Numbered from the stretch's first letter, positions 34,832 to 43,026 are shown. The stretch: DNA of 64,000 nt from Nitrososphaerota archaeon (GCA_016215465.1 JACRJT010000046.1:1-64000); one strand, 5' to 3'. A program made the numbers and translations. The notes: generated from the letters alone by a model not told the origin.

Positions 34832-35695
34832 TTGGTATTGTTGAAGCAACAATTACTGTCAGTTGAGCCAAAGCCATTTGTCAAGTGGGCAGGCGGAAAA
34901 CGCCAACTGATGCCTGTTATAGAAAAGCACATTCCTGCTGACTTTGGTGCATACTTTGAGCCGTTTTTGGGTGGGGGGGCACTGTTGTTTCATTTGCTTA
35001 CAAAAAACCCTGGCCTAAAATGCAATGTATCTGATCTGAATTCTGACTTGGTATTAGCATATGCTGTGATTCGTGACCGAGTCAAGGAACTAATCATATC
35101 ATTGGAAAATCGTGCAAAGGACTATCAGAAAAACCCTGATTCGTATTACTATTCTGTAAGGGAGAGCGAGCCTACAAGCCACATAGAAAAGGCTTCAAGA
35201 TTGTTATTTCTGAACAGGACCTGCTTTAACGGGCTGTACCGTGTGAACAGCAAGGGAAAGTTCAACGTCCCGCTTGGAAGATATTCTAATCCAAACATAG
35301 TAAATGAGGAAAACCTGCTTTCCGTAAGTCACGTCTTACAGTCAAAAAGAATCCAAATCAATTGCCAAGACTTTTCATCAATTCTTGGCCTGGCCAAGAA
35401 AAACGACTTTGTCTACTTTGATCCTCCGTACCAACCTGTAAGCAAGACTGCCAGTTTTACAAGTTATACTGATAGGAATTTTTCATATGATGACTTGGAA
35501 ATGCTCGTAGACGTTTCAGAAAAACTTGGCCAAAAGGGATGCAAGGTTCTTCATTCTAATTCCAAGTCAAAACAGGTTCTGGACTTGTTTTCGTCATCAA
35601 AATGGAAAGTTATCGAAATCCCGGTAAACCGCGCAATAAACTCGGATTCTGCAAAAAGAACAGGTCATACCGAATTACTGATAAAAAATTATTAA
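34832..35695 (+). CDS. DNA adenine methylase (D12 class, Dam-like), orphan
   Basis: The 287-residue protein has the D12/Dam layout: KWAGGKRQLMPVI near residue 18, FEPFLGGGALLFHLL (the SAM-binding F-x-GxG motif), VNSKGKFNVPLGRY, and the catalytic DPPYQ (VYFDPPYQPV) near residue 198. It transfers a methyl group to N6 of adenine in DNA. The start is one of several in-frame TTG codons at 34832-34843, so the exact N-terminus is uncertain. No restriction enzyme or specificity subunit is adjacent, which makes it an orphan. The family often methylates GATC, but the target here is unknown. Confidence 0.88.
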   Translation: MVLLKQQLLSVEPKPFVKWAGGKRQLMPVIEKHIPADFGAYFEPFLGGGALLFHLLTKNPGLKCNVSDLNSDLVLAYAVIRDRVKELIISLENRAKDYQKNPDSYYYSVRESEPTSHIEKASRLLFLNRTCFNGLYRVNSKGKFNVPLGRYSNPNIVNEENLLSVSHVLQSKRIQINCQDFSSILGLAKKNDFVYFDPPYQPVSKTASFTSYTDRNFSYDDLEMLVDVSEKLGQKGCKVLHSNSKSKQVLDLFSSSKWKVIEIPVNRAINSDSAKRTGHTELLIKNY

Positions 35696-35769
35696 AGCTT
35701 CGAACGGGATCCGAACCCGCGACCTTTACCTTACCAAGGTAACGCTCTACCAGGCTGAGCTATCGAAGC
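35696..35769 (-). tRNA. tRNA-Thr (anticodon GGT)
   Basis: The minus strand folds into a full cloverleaf: acceptor GCTTCGA pairs with TCGAAGC (seven pairs), the anticodon stem TTACC/GGTAA encloses the loop TTGGTAA with anticodon GGT, and the T arm is GCGGG/CCCGT with loop TTCGGAT. Discriminator U73 agrees with archaeal tRNA-Thr. No intron is present, unlike three other tRNA genes here. The 3' end lies 1 bp beyond the stop of the DNA methylase gene on the opposite strand. Confidence 0.95.
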
Positions 35770-35907
35770 ACGATTTTTTGCTCAATGAGTTCCTATAATA
35801 ATGGTTTATGTTGATTTGTTAAATGTCAGTCAAACCTCGATATGCCGCATTTGGTATGGGTGCATTGCAATCCTGTCTTTATTATACCAAAAACTGCAAT
35901 ATGGGCC

Positions 35908-36243
35908 ATGTCAAATATCGAGTCAAGTTTTGACGAGTACAAGGCTCACCTCGCACATATGCTGCATGACAAAGTCGATGCAGACCTTGCGATGAAAATA
36001 ATGTACCTTGAGAGAAAACTTCCAGATGTGGATCCAAAAGCGGAGCTCGACATCAAAGTAAAAAATGACATCATTGCGCAAAATCTGAAAAATTGGCTTG
36101 ACGCTAAACTTGGATTTCAGGCATCATGTCACAAAAATCACATCACAGTCGCTGGCCGCATAAGCATTGAGAAATTGGCAAAACTTGCATCATACGCTGA
36201 CATAGAATGGATATCTGGAAGCGTCACACCTGCATCATACTGA
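35908..36243 (+). CDS. Small protein of unknown function (111 aa)
   Basis: With ATG 35908 the protein is 111 residues; ATTATACC at 35881-35888 lies 26 nt upstream. A longer frame from 35842 is possible but crosses that box. The N-terminal half is helical (FDEYKAHLAHMLHDKVDADLAM), followed by an acidic/basic amphipathic stretch. No motif is recognised. It lies between tRNA-Thr and tRNA-Leu and ends about 40 bp before the tRNA-Leu gene. Confidence 0.6.
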   Translation: MSNIESSFDEYKAHLAHMLHDKVDADLAMKIMYLERKLPDVDPKAELDIKVKNDIIAQNLKNWLDAKLGFQASCHKNHITVAGRISIEKLAKLASYADIEWISGSVTPASY

Positions 36244-36283
36244 AACACTAACCGTTAAATTTCGCTCAAAATCTAGCTATATC

Positions 36284-36405
36284 GCAGGAGTAGCCGAGCC
36301 TGGCCAAAGTAAGCAAAATTTGCTTTTGGATGCGCGGGACTTAAGATCTAATAATGGGTGATCCCGTCTCTCAGGGGTTCGTGGGTTCAAATCCCACCTC
36401 CTGCA
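36284..36405 (+). tRNA. tRNA-Leu (anticodon TAA) with two introns
   Basis: The cloverleaf has acceptor GCAGGAG pairing with CTCCTGC and discriminator A. The loop C-T-TAA-G-A gives anticodon TAA. Two introns interrupt it. Intron 1 is 36310-36331 (22 nt), between D-arm positions 23 and 24; its bulge-helix-bulge has central helix CCAA/TTGG, inner helix AAGC/GCTT and bulges AG^T and AT^G. Intron 2 is 36346-36360 (15 nt) at the canonical 37/38 site, with central helix CTTA/TGGG. Removing both gives an 85-nt class II tRNA with a long variable arm. Introns outside the anticodon loop are known from crenarchaea and Thaumarchaeota. Confidence 0.9.
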
Positions 36406-36597
36406 TTTTTTATAATTTGAATGCAAAAAAGACTCCCTGACTTGTCAGGTAAATGAATTGCCGGAAATTACATACTTGTCAAATGATGAACTGCAAACTC
36501 GAATGTGTCCTAAATTAGGATGCCTTGTAAAATGTTAATTCTACGAATTTTACCGTGACTCGTTATTCCAAGCGACAATAGCTTGACTGAATTGAAT

Positions 36598-36894
36598 TTA
36601 GCCTAATCTTGATTTTATTGCATTGATGTATTTTGCTAGATACTCTAAGACTAGCTCTATTTTTTCACGGGACAGTGCCATTGCGCCGGTAAGCTTGTCA
36701 AGATCACGTTTTATCTCTGTGTGCTCATCTAGCGTTTTTTCAAGCTCGATGCGCTCGGCGGTTTGAATGTTTTTCACCAAACTCTGAAACGAAGAATCCA
36801 GTCTTTTTCTAAATATGTCGTCTGGTGGTGGAATCTCACCTAGTATCTCCTTCATCGTAAAAGTACCTAAAACCTTCCTGTTCAGGTCTACCAT
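36598..36894 (-). CDS. Small helical protein of unknown function (98 aa)
   Basis: The 98-residue protein is largely helical, with a heptad-like acidic/basic stretch in the second half (IELEKTLDEHTEIKRDLDKL ... REKIELVLEYLAKYI) that may form a coiled coil. No membrane segment, zinc motif or domain I recognise. It lies downstream of tRNA-Leu on the opposite strand. Codon usage resembles the neighbours, which is the main reason for calling it a gene. Confidence 0.5.
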   Translation of the reverse strand: MVDLNRKVLGTFTMKEILGEIPPPDDIFRKRLDSSFQSLVKNIQTAERIELEKTLDEHTEIKRDLDKLTGAMALSREKIELVLEYLAKYINAIKSRLG

Positions 36895-37155
36895 TTAGAA
36901 ATGCTTTAAAAAATATGAATAAAAGTTATTTGGAGAAATTCACTCTACGAAATCAATTCTTTACAAATCATGGGTGTCATACAGAAAATACTCCCTGCCC
37001 ATTCTATTCATAGGTGCAAAGCCCACAAGGATGAAACGCTACCCTTTCTGACTCTGGTACAAACGATGATTATGCAAGATTGGCAAGCACATCGTCATAT
37101 GGGGGTAAATGGTGCAATGCTGTTATTCCATCCAAATCTTGTCCCATACTGAGAA

Positions 37156-38391
37156 TCAGAGTGATGCTTCTGAATCAATTTCTTTCATGGATTTGTGTAT
37201 CATTATTACAAATGAGAACATGCCAGCCAGTACAATAAATCCAGAAATTCCGAAAATCGTGCTAAACTGATTAGAAGGCAATGCGCTGATTAGTATGTCC
37301 CCAATTACCCTGACGGATAATCCAGAAACAATCAGAATCAATGGAACTGTGTTAAAATCCAAAAATCGAATGGATTTTCCAGTTATTGGAGGTAGCATTA
37401 ATGGCAGGTACAGCATTATTGTTATTCCAATAAATCCAATTGCAATAAAATGAATCGCCAGATCAAAGACTGCAAAATATTGCAGATTCAAGTTGTACAA
37501 TAACCCTAAAGTCAGTCCTGCAAACAAGAACCCAAATGCAACTCTTGTGTGCAAAATGGTAAGTAAGTAGCGGCTCTTTTTTTCCCCAGATATCAATCGA
37601 AGAACTTCTGAATTGTCAAATCCTCCATAAATGAACACCGAAACTGCAAAACAAGCTGCCGAACCTAATGCAAAAAGATTGAAAAAGACTCCAAGTTCAG
37701 GTAATGAGGTAATCACAGAAGCTAGTCCTATTGCTCCGCTTGTTACGCACAGTGCGATGGAAATCATTGCAAGTTTTCTTTTTGGTCGAATAAATGCCAA
37801 AAATGATGGCAGAGTCTTGTATTCAATCCCAAATATCATCAAAATTGGAAAAAGAAGCCACAGTTGCGTATACACTAAAGAATGCCGATTTATCTCAAAT
37901 GCAGAGATAACATTGCATGCGATAAGTAAAGAAAATGAAATGGTAATGAAATAGTCCGTTTCTTTTAGTAATTTTGGAACTGTCTTCATCCTCAGAAACA
38001 TCATTGCGGCAAATATTCCAACACCTGTGAGTCTTGCGGCTAAAGTGATTTTAGCGTAATCCGAATTTGGGAAAAAAGTCTGTGTTGAAAAGTCAAATAA
38101 TATGGAAAATAAAACAAGAAAATAGGAAATCTGTGCAAGCTTTGGAAATTGGAGTGGTTCGTTCCTCATTCTTGGTATGATCATGTAGCCAATTCCCATA
38201 ATGATTAGTGTCACAAATCCATCAAGCTGGAATATTCTGTGAAGCTTAAACGTGCTCATGACCTCGACAGGAATTGAAACTCCAAAAAACGAAAGCATCC
38301 ACAGTGCGCCAATTGATGAGCCAATAAACGAAATAATTACCGCAGTCATTACAAATGGCTTGCTGACTGGGCTGTAGTTGATTACGTGCAA
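37156..38391 (-). CDS. NnrS-like multispanning membrane protein
   Basis: The 411-residue protein has about twelve membrane helices. The N-terminal part HRIFQLDGFVTLIIMGIGYMIIPRMRNEP resembles the first signature of the NnrS family, and the length is near the family norm. NnrS proteins are heme/copper membrane proteins linked to nitric oxide stress or NO signalling in bacteria. NO is an intermediate of archaeal ammonia oxidation, so an NO-related role near the amo locus would fit, but the link is inferred. No iron or copper ligand cluster could be assigned with confidence. Confidence 0.7.
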   Translation of the reverse strand: MHVINYSPVSKPFVMTAVIISFIGSSIGALWMLSFFGVSIPVEVMSTFKLHRIFQLDGFVTLIIMGIGYMIIPRMRNEPLQFPKLAQISYFLVLFSILFDFSTQTFFPNSDYAKITLAARLTGVGIFAAMMFLRMKTVPKLLKETDYFITISFSLLIACNVISAFEINRHSLVYTQLWLLFPILMIFGIEYKTLPSFLAFIRPKRKLAMISIALCVTSGAIGLASVITSLPELGVFFNLFALGSAACFAVSVFIYGGFDNSEVLRLISGEKKSRYLLTILHTRVAFGFLFAGLTLGLLYNLNLQYFAVFDLAIHFIAIGFIGITIMLYLPLMLPPITGKSIRFLDFNTVPLILIVSGLSVRVIGDILISALPSNQFSTIFGISGFIVLAGMFSFVIMIHKSMKEIDSEASL

Positions 38392-38578
38392 TTTACTGCC
38401 TCACTTGTATGATTACTTTTTTCGATCTCTAATACCATGCTGATCTTAGATCTTTTGGTGGAATAATCTTGTTTTTTATGATTTGGATTCTGGGCATGAT
38501 CTAAATTATGATGTTGTGATCAGAACTGCATTGCAATGCACTCTGACTACTTATCTTCAAACTCCCATATCTGTTGGC

Positions 38579-38728
38579 ATGGTTGACACCCAATTTCCAA
38601 AATTTAAATGGGAAACACTCTCTGAGCAAAATTCCGGGCATACCAAAGACGAATGGGGAGCAAAGGAGCAAAAACCAAAAACCAGAAAAATAATTGCCTA
38701 CACTGTTGCCTGGGATCGTTCTACGTAA
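38579..38728 (+). CDS. Possible small protein (49 aa), unknown
   Basis: A CTTATC element at 38549-38554 lies about 27 nt before ATG 38579. The 49-residue product is hydrophilic and basic at the end (WGAKEQKPKTRKIIAYTVAW). A longer frame from 38483 exists, but the promoter spacing favours the shorter start. No family is recognised. The evidence is mainly the promoter position; it may be spurious. Confidence 0.35.
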   Translation: MVDTQFPKFKWETLSEQNSGHTKDEWGAKEQKPKTRKIIAYTVAWDRST

Positions 38729-38912
38729 TCCATACTTGACAATGATACATCAGATAGAGATGACTCAAAATCATTTTCTAAAATATGTGTCATTCATCTA
38801 CTGTTTTTGCACAATTGTGCCAAAAAATGCAGACGCTGAACATGGTATGAGCGTTAATCCAAATTTTGAAATTTTTGATTATTGTTAAATATGGTTTCAT
38901 GAGAGGGGTTCC

Positions 38913-39584
38913 ATGAGTGAAGAAAAAAGAACTTTTTTCAATTTTTCGTTTTTCAAAGTAGATCCAAAGTGGCGCTGGATGGCGGATTTGGCAAAAGAAG
39001 AATCTGCAAAGGAAGTAGAACAGGTAATTAGAAATTCCAATATCAAGATCAGAACTTACTCAACATTAGGGCTCAGAGACGATGCAGAGTTTTTGTTTTG
39101 GTTTGCGTCAGAATCAATCGAAGACTTTCAAACTGTTGCTTCAAAGATTTACTCTACGGTGTTTGGAAAGTACATTATTCCGTCTCGTGTTTACGTATCG
39201 TCTACAAGACCGTCGATTTATGCAAAGATGGGCCGAGTCATATCATTTGTTGCAGGTGATGAGCAAAAAAAATACGTAATCGTTTATCCGTTCATCAAAA
39301 CAAGAGAATGGTATCTCCTTCCAATAGAGCAGCGAAAAAAGATGATGGACGAACACATCGAAGTTGGACACAAATACCCCCAAGTGCTCCTTAACACGAC
39401 ATACTCGTTTGGCATACATGATGAAGATTTTATGCTTGCATTTGAGACCGATGATTTACATGTCTTCCAAGACCTCATAATGGATCTGCGAGAAACCAAA
39501 GTTTCATTGTATGTGGAGCGAGACACGCCAATGATTGTATGTGTGAAGAAAGATATCATTCCATTAATTACAAGTCTGGGATAA
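38913..39584 (+). CDS. Chlorite dismutase-family (Cld/HemQ-like) protein
   Basis: The 223-residue protein fits the Cld superfamily: DPKWRWMADLAKEESAKEV at the start, and the EHIEVGHKYPQVLLNTTYSF ... DDLHVFQDL block near 145-185 with the conserved proximal-ligand-type His and YSFGIHDEDFMLAFE. Members are heme enzymes (chlorite dismutase, coproheme decarboxylase) or uncharacterised heme-binding proteins. The archaeal family members are mostly of unknown function. GTTAAATATG lies 24 nt upstream of the ATG. A role in heme synthesis or oxidant defence is possible. Confidence 0.8.
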   Translation: MSEEKRTFFNFSFFKVDPKWRWMADLAKEESAKEVEQVIRNSNIKIRTYSTLGLRDDAEFLFWFASESIEDFQTVASKIYSTVFGKYIIPSRVYVSSTRPSIYAKMGRVISFVAGDEQKKYVIVYPFIKTREWYLLPIEQRKKMMDEHIEVGHKYPQVLLNTTYSFGIHDEDFMLAFETDDLHVFQDLIMDLRETKVSLYVERDTPMIVCVKKDIIPLITSLG

Positions 39585-39602
39585 ACAAACGCACCCAAAG
39601 AA

Positions 39603-39812
39603 TTGGTAATTGTAAGGGCACTAGAATCTGAAGAACAAAACAGTTTTGCCTAGATGGTGTAGGTTCCAGAATTTGAAATTTCGCTAAAACCCGAATATCA
39701 AAGTTGCAAATCTTGGATAGACATAAATGCAAATCTAATTTCTGGAGAATCAGCTTTGAGCAAGACAGAACTTGATTTGAGGTTGGCAAAGTTCAAGGAG
39801 ATCGTAAATTGA
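39603..39812 (+). pseudogene. Possible gene remnant upstream of aldo/keto reductase
   Basis: One reading frame from 39603 to 39812 encodes plausible protein sequence interrupted by two close stops (TAG at 39651 and 39660). The open part after 39663 gives 49 codons ending in SKTELDLRLAKFKEIVN and its TGA overlaps the TTG start of the aldo/keto reductase by 4 nt, as translationally coupled genes do. There is no start codon in the open part. It may be the decayed end of a small gene or a gene whose start I cannot see. Confidence 0.35.
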
Positions 39813-40807
39813 AATACAAGACGCTTGGCAAATCCGAAATCAAAGTATCAGAAATAGGATTTGGGGCATGGACCATAGCTCTTGACTGGTGGGGCAAAAA
39901 AATAGAAGACGACGAGGCAAAAAGAATGCTCAAGCGAGCGTATGATTTAGGTATCAACTTTTTTGAGACAGGTGACATGTATGGTAAGGGTAAAAGCGAA
40001 AAGCTGATCGGCGAAGTGTTCAAGGGAATGAGAAATGAGATTGTCATATCCACAAAATACGGATATGAGTTTGAAAATGTAGCACAAATAAGTCACAATG
40101 AACTACCTCAAAGATTTGATCCCTCATTTACAGAACATGCGCTAGAAAAAAGCCTTGAAAGATTACAGACAGATTACATTGATGTTTATGGTTTGCACAA
40201 TCCAAAAATGCATCACATTAAGGATGATGCGGTTTTCAACACTTTGGATAACAAGATAAAAGAGGGAGTAATAGGCACTTGCCAAATCGCACTAGGCCCT
40301 GCAATTGGCTGGACCGGTGAAGGACTTGAGGCGATGAACCGAAGGTACGTCTCTGCAGTTCAAACCGTGTACAACATTTTGGAGCAGACGCCGGGAAATG
40401 AGCTAATCGAGGCAGCTGAGAGAAAAAATGTAGGAATCTTGGTTCGTGTTCCTGATGCATCTGGAATTTTGACAGGTAAGGTAAAAGCCGACACCAAAAT
40501 TGACGAAAAGGATCACCGTTCTATACGAAAGGGAGACTGGATAAAGTCGGCATTGGACAAAGTAGAACAATTAAGGCCAATTGCCAATAGAAATGGCCTA
40601 AACATAGCAGAGCTAGCAATCAAGTTCATCCTGACAAAGAAAGGCATTTCATCAGTAATGCCGACTGTGATAAGTGTTGAAGAAATTGAACAATTTGCAG
40701 AAATGTCTGATGGGAAATATCTTTCCGATTCCGATATGAAAGAAATTGCAAGCTTGTACAATACTTGGCCACCATATGAGATCAAAGCCACGATTCAGAC
40801 TGCATAA
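39809..40807 (+). CDS. Aldo/keto reductase
   Basis: The 332-residue protein is an AKR-fold enzyme using NADPH. MKYKTLGKSEIKVSEIGFGAW is typical; the catalytic tetrad is visible as Asp in FETGDMYGKGKSE, Tyr in the same segment, Lys in ISTKYGY and His in YGLHNPK. The C-terminal half (LTKKGISSVMPTVISVEEI) is the usual cofactor-loop region. TTG 39809 is used; its TGA-overlap with the preceding frame is unusual. Substrate is not deducible. Confidence 0.87.
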   Translation: MKYKTLGKSEIKVSEIGFGAWTIALDWWGKKIEDDEAKRMLKRAYDLGINFFETGDMYGKGKSEKLIGEVFKGMRNEIVISTKYGYEFENVAQISHNELPQRFDPSFTEHALEKSLERLQTDYIDVYGLHNPKMHHIKDDAVFNTLDNKIKEGVIGTCQIALGPAIGWTGEGLEAMNRRYVSAVQTVYNILEQTPGNELIEAAERKNVGILVRVPDASGILTGKVKADTKIDEKDHRSIRKGDWIKSALDKVEQLRPIANRNGLNIAELAIKFILTKKGISSVMPTVISVEEIEQFAEMSDGKYLSDSDMKEIASLYNTWPPYEIKATIQTA

Positions 40808-40943
40808 TTAGATCATTTTTGTGCATATGGCACAAGCGTAAAATTCAGTTCGATTGCAACGCTTTGTCAACTAAACAATTCCTGACATTCAGATCTGGAC
40901 TATTCTGCCAATCAAGCGGGGGAAGTTGTTATCTGGCAGTGAT

Positions 40944-41330
40944 TCACTTTGGGTGCTTGATTCCCTTCGAATTCAAAATCTCGTAAACGTCTGGAAGTGA
41001 AAACACAAAGCCGACATGAACACAGTCCTTTTCCTCGCAGAGCTGGCAAAACAGCTCTCCCTTTTGGATAGTAACTTCGGCAATTCTATTTTTGATGTTG
41101 TCCTTTAGAACAACTCTGTCTTCATCAATTGCAATTTTCTCTAGTTTCGGAGCGTATCTTGCAAATGTCTTGTCCTTTTGCATCGTCTGTTCTAGCATGT
41201 ATGTTACATAGCCAGAAAAGCTGTTGATGCCTTTCATGGTAAGATCTGGCTTGTTCTTCTCAAAGACATCGAAGAATTTATCGTACACTTCTTCTGACAC
41301 TGTTATTGATTTGAAACCTGCTTTTGGCAT
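40944..41330 (-). CDS. Ribbon-helix-helix-like protein with Cys/His cluster
   Basis: The 128-residue protein has an N-terminal segment FKSITVSEEVYDKFFDVFEK like the strand-helix start of ribbon-helix-helix DNA-binding proteins. The C-terminal part contains FCQLCEEKDCVHVGF, a CxxCx4CxH cluster resembling a metal site. A GTAC-TTTAAG-GTAC element (41348-41361) covers the TATA region of its own promoter and may be an autoregulatory operator. No domain family was recognised beyond this pattern. Promoter and motif readings are tentative. Confidence 0.5.
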   Translation of the reverse strand: MPKAGFKSITVSEEVYDKFFDVFEKNKPDLTMKGINSFSGYVTYMLEQTMQKDKTFARYAPKLEKIAIDEDRVVLKDNIKNRIAEVTIQKGELFCQLCEEKDCVHVGFVFSLPDVYEILNSKGIKHPK

Positions 41331-41443
41331 TTTACTTACCTGTTACCGTACTTTAAGGTACTGAACTATTTAATGTTTGTCGTGCGTATCGTGCCGATTA
41401 AACATAGCATAAATAATTCAGAATTGTATTCAAAGCATCTAAA

Positions 41444-42340
41444 ATGACAAGAGGATACTCCCTGGAAGAAATACAGCAAAAGCTAATTGACATCCTGTCA
41501 GATTCTAGGTCTGGCCTTTCCGGAGTGGAGATTTCTGAAAGACTTGGAATTAACCGGGCAACGATGGCAAAGTATCTCAACATATTTGCAGCAGAGGGAC
41601 TGATAAAACAAAAAAATGCAGGCAACATAAATTTATGGTCTATAGAATCTGGCACAGAAAAACTACATTTTCCAGACGACTATTTTCACGTCAAAGAAAA
41701 ATTCCTCGAGTATCTCACCACGGGATCACAGAACCAAGTGTACAATCTAATCAGAAACTGCCAGCACTCTGGGGCAAACATTTCAAAAATAATCAACGAG
41801 GTCATCATTCCAGCAATTGAATCAGTTGAGGACATGTACCTGAAGGCAAAAATTGGCAAGTCCGAGTCAAAACTATTCCATGGGGTAATTTCAAACGCAA
41901 TCCAAATTCTAGGACTAGTTCCGCATGAATCCAATGCAAAGAAAAACGTAATCATACTTTCGGCAGACTCGCAAAGCCTGCTTTATGCCCAAGCTACATC
42001 GTGCGCATTTGGCTCTCGGGGGTGGCAGGTTTGGGAACTTGGCGACATGTCCGATGCAATTGACGTCCTGTATGATTTGGACTTGCAAAAATTCCTAACT
42101 AGAATCTGGAAGCAAAAGCACGGAATAATGATCGTCGCTGTCATTTCTGGAACTGAGGAGGGGATGAAGTTTTTTTCAGAGTCCGTTAATTCTGTAAAAC
42201 CAAAATTTGGAAAAAACATGCACCTCGTGATTTACTCAAGGGCTGGCAAAAAGCCAAACGTAAAGGCGGAATTTGTAACTGATGATTTTGAAAACACCAT
42301 ACGATGGGCCGAATCCGTATCTGACAAAGCGTTTGGATAA
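41444..42340 (+). CDS. Winged-helix regulator with B12-binding-like fold
   Basis: The 298-residue protein joins an N-terminal winged helix (about 1-65, GVEISERLGINRATMAKYLN) to a helical bundle (about 80-155) and a Rossmann-like segment (NVIILSADSQSLLYAQATSC, then GWQVWELGD) that looks like the cobalamin-binding modules of MerR/CarH-type regulators. In those, the DxHxxG motif carries a cobalt-ligand His. Here the equivalent reads DSQSLL, without the His. It could bind cobalamin base-on or off in a different way, or another ligand. GCATAAATAATTC lies about 30 nt upstream of the ATG. Confidence 0.7.
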   Translation: MTRGYSLEEIQQKLIDILSDSRSGLSGVEISERLGINRATMAKYLNIFAAEGLIKQKNAGNINLWSIESGTEKLHFPDDYFHVKEKFLEYLTTGSQNQVYNLIRNCQHSGANISKIINEVIIPAIESVEDMYLKAKIGKSESKLFHGVISNAIQILGLVPHESNAKKNVIILSADSQSLLYAQATSCAFGSRGWQVWELGDMSDAIDVLYDLDLQKFLTRIWKQKHGIMIVAVISGTEEGMKFFSESVNSVKPKFGKNMHLVIYSRAGKKPNVKAEFVTDDFENTIRWAESVSDKAFG

Positions 42341-42344
42341 ATGA

Positions 42345-42435
42345 TGGGCCGAGAGAGATTCGAACTCTCGACCTTTCGATGTCTGAAAGGTTATTTTATC
42401 AGTCGAACGCTCCAGCCAAGCTGAGCTACCGGCCC
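42345..42435 (-). tRNA. tRNA-Ile (anticodon GAT) with one intron
   Basis: Minus-strand cloverleaf: acceptor GGGCCGG pairs with TCGGCCC and discriminator A, T arm GAGAG/CTCTC. Anticodon loop CTGATAA gives anticodon GAT. A 16-nt intron lies at 42381-42396 (between positions 37 and 38), with bulge-helix-bulge central helix CTGA/TCAG and bulges TA^A and AC^A. Removing it leaves 75 nt. It is transcribed toward the upstream gene, convergent with the B12-fold regulator. Confidence 0.92.
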
Positions 42436-42474
42436 TAAAAAATCCTCAAAAAGAAGTGTCTTTTAAGTGTGTGG

Positions 42475-43026
42475 TCAATTCTTCCACTTTATGGAACAAC
42501 CAATGGAAGGATCAAAATCTTTTACAATTTTTTGACCACCAAGTAATTTCTCAATGTTTGAAATCATTGTTTTTTCTGTGGCCTGGTCTTCTGGTTTCAT
42601 TGCATTGTCTATTCTTCCATGAAAGACTAGTTTTCGTTCTTTGTTGAACAAGAATGGATCCGGCGTGCAAACAGCTCCGTATTTTTTTGCTGTCTGTTGT
42701 GTATCGTCCACAAGATAAAAGAAACTAATTTTCTTTTCACCTGCAAACTTTTTCATGTTATCAAAGCTGTCGTCAGGATATGCTGTTGAGTCGTTGCTGT
42801 TTATTCCTACCACTGCTACCTTTCCCTTGAACTGGTCCTGGATTTCACTTATTGCGTTAACTTTTGCCTTGACATAGGGGCAATGATTACACATGAAAAT
42901 TACCAGTAATGCCTCATAGTCCTTGAAGCTTGAAATCGAGTACTTTTTGTCGTCAGTCCCAACCAAGTCAAATTCCGGTGCAATGTCTCCTGCCTTTAGG
43001 ACAACTTGGGATTCCATTACTACCAT
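42475..43026 (-). CDS. Thioredoxin-family peroxiredoxin-like (AhpC/TSA) protein
   Basis: From ATG 43026 the protein is 183 residues (M17 at 43017 is an alternative). It has GDIAPEFDLVGTDDKKYSI and the active-site segment LVIFMCNHCPYVKAKV, a CxxC pair in the redoxin-fold position. It resembles bacterial AhpC/TSA-family thioredoxin-like proteins that reduce peroxides or disulfides. A TTTTATTTG element is about 25 nt upstream. No partner reductase is adjacent. Confidence 0.8.
   Translation of the reverse strand: MVVMESQVVLKAGDIAPEFDLVGTDDKKYSISSFKDYEALLVIFMCNHCPYVKAKVNAISEIQDQFKGKVAVVGINSNDSTAYPDDSFDNMKKFAGEKKISFFYLVDDTQQTAKKYGAVCTPDPFLFNKERKLVFHGRIDNAMKPEDQATEKTMISNIEKLLGGQKIVKDFDPSIGCSIKWKN

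Noticed and set aside
36406-36597. Possible C/D box RNA (ATGATGA near 36482)
   Set aside because: A C-box-like heptamer is present, but there is no CTGA D box at a suitable distance; a 21-codon Cys-containing frame in the same place is also unsupported.
36970-37152. 60-codon frame before the NnrS-like gene
   Set aside because: Random-looking composition, no promoter spacing and no recognisable feature.
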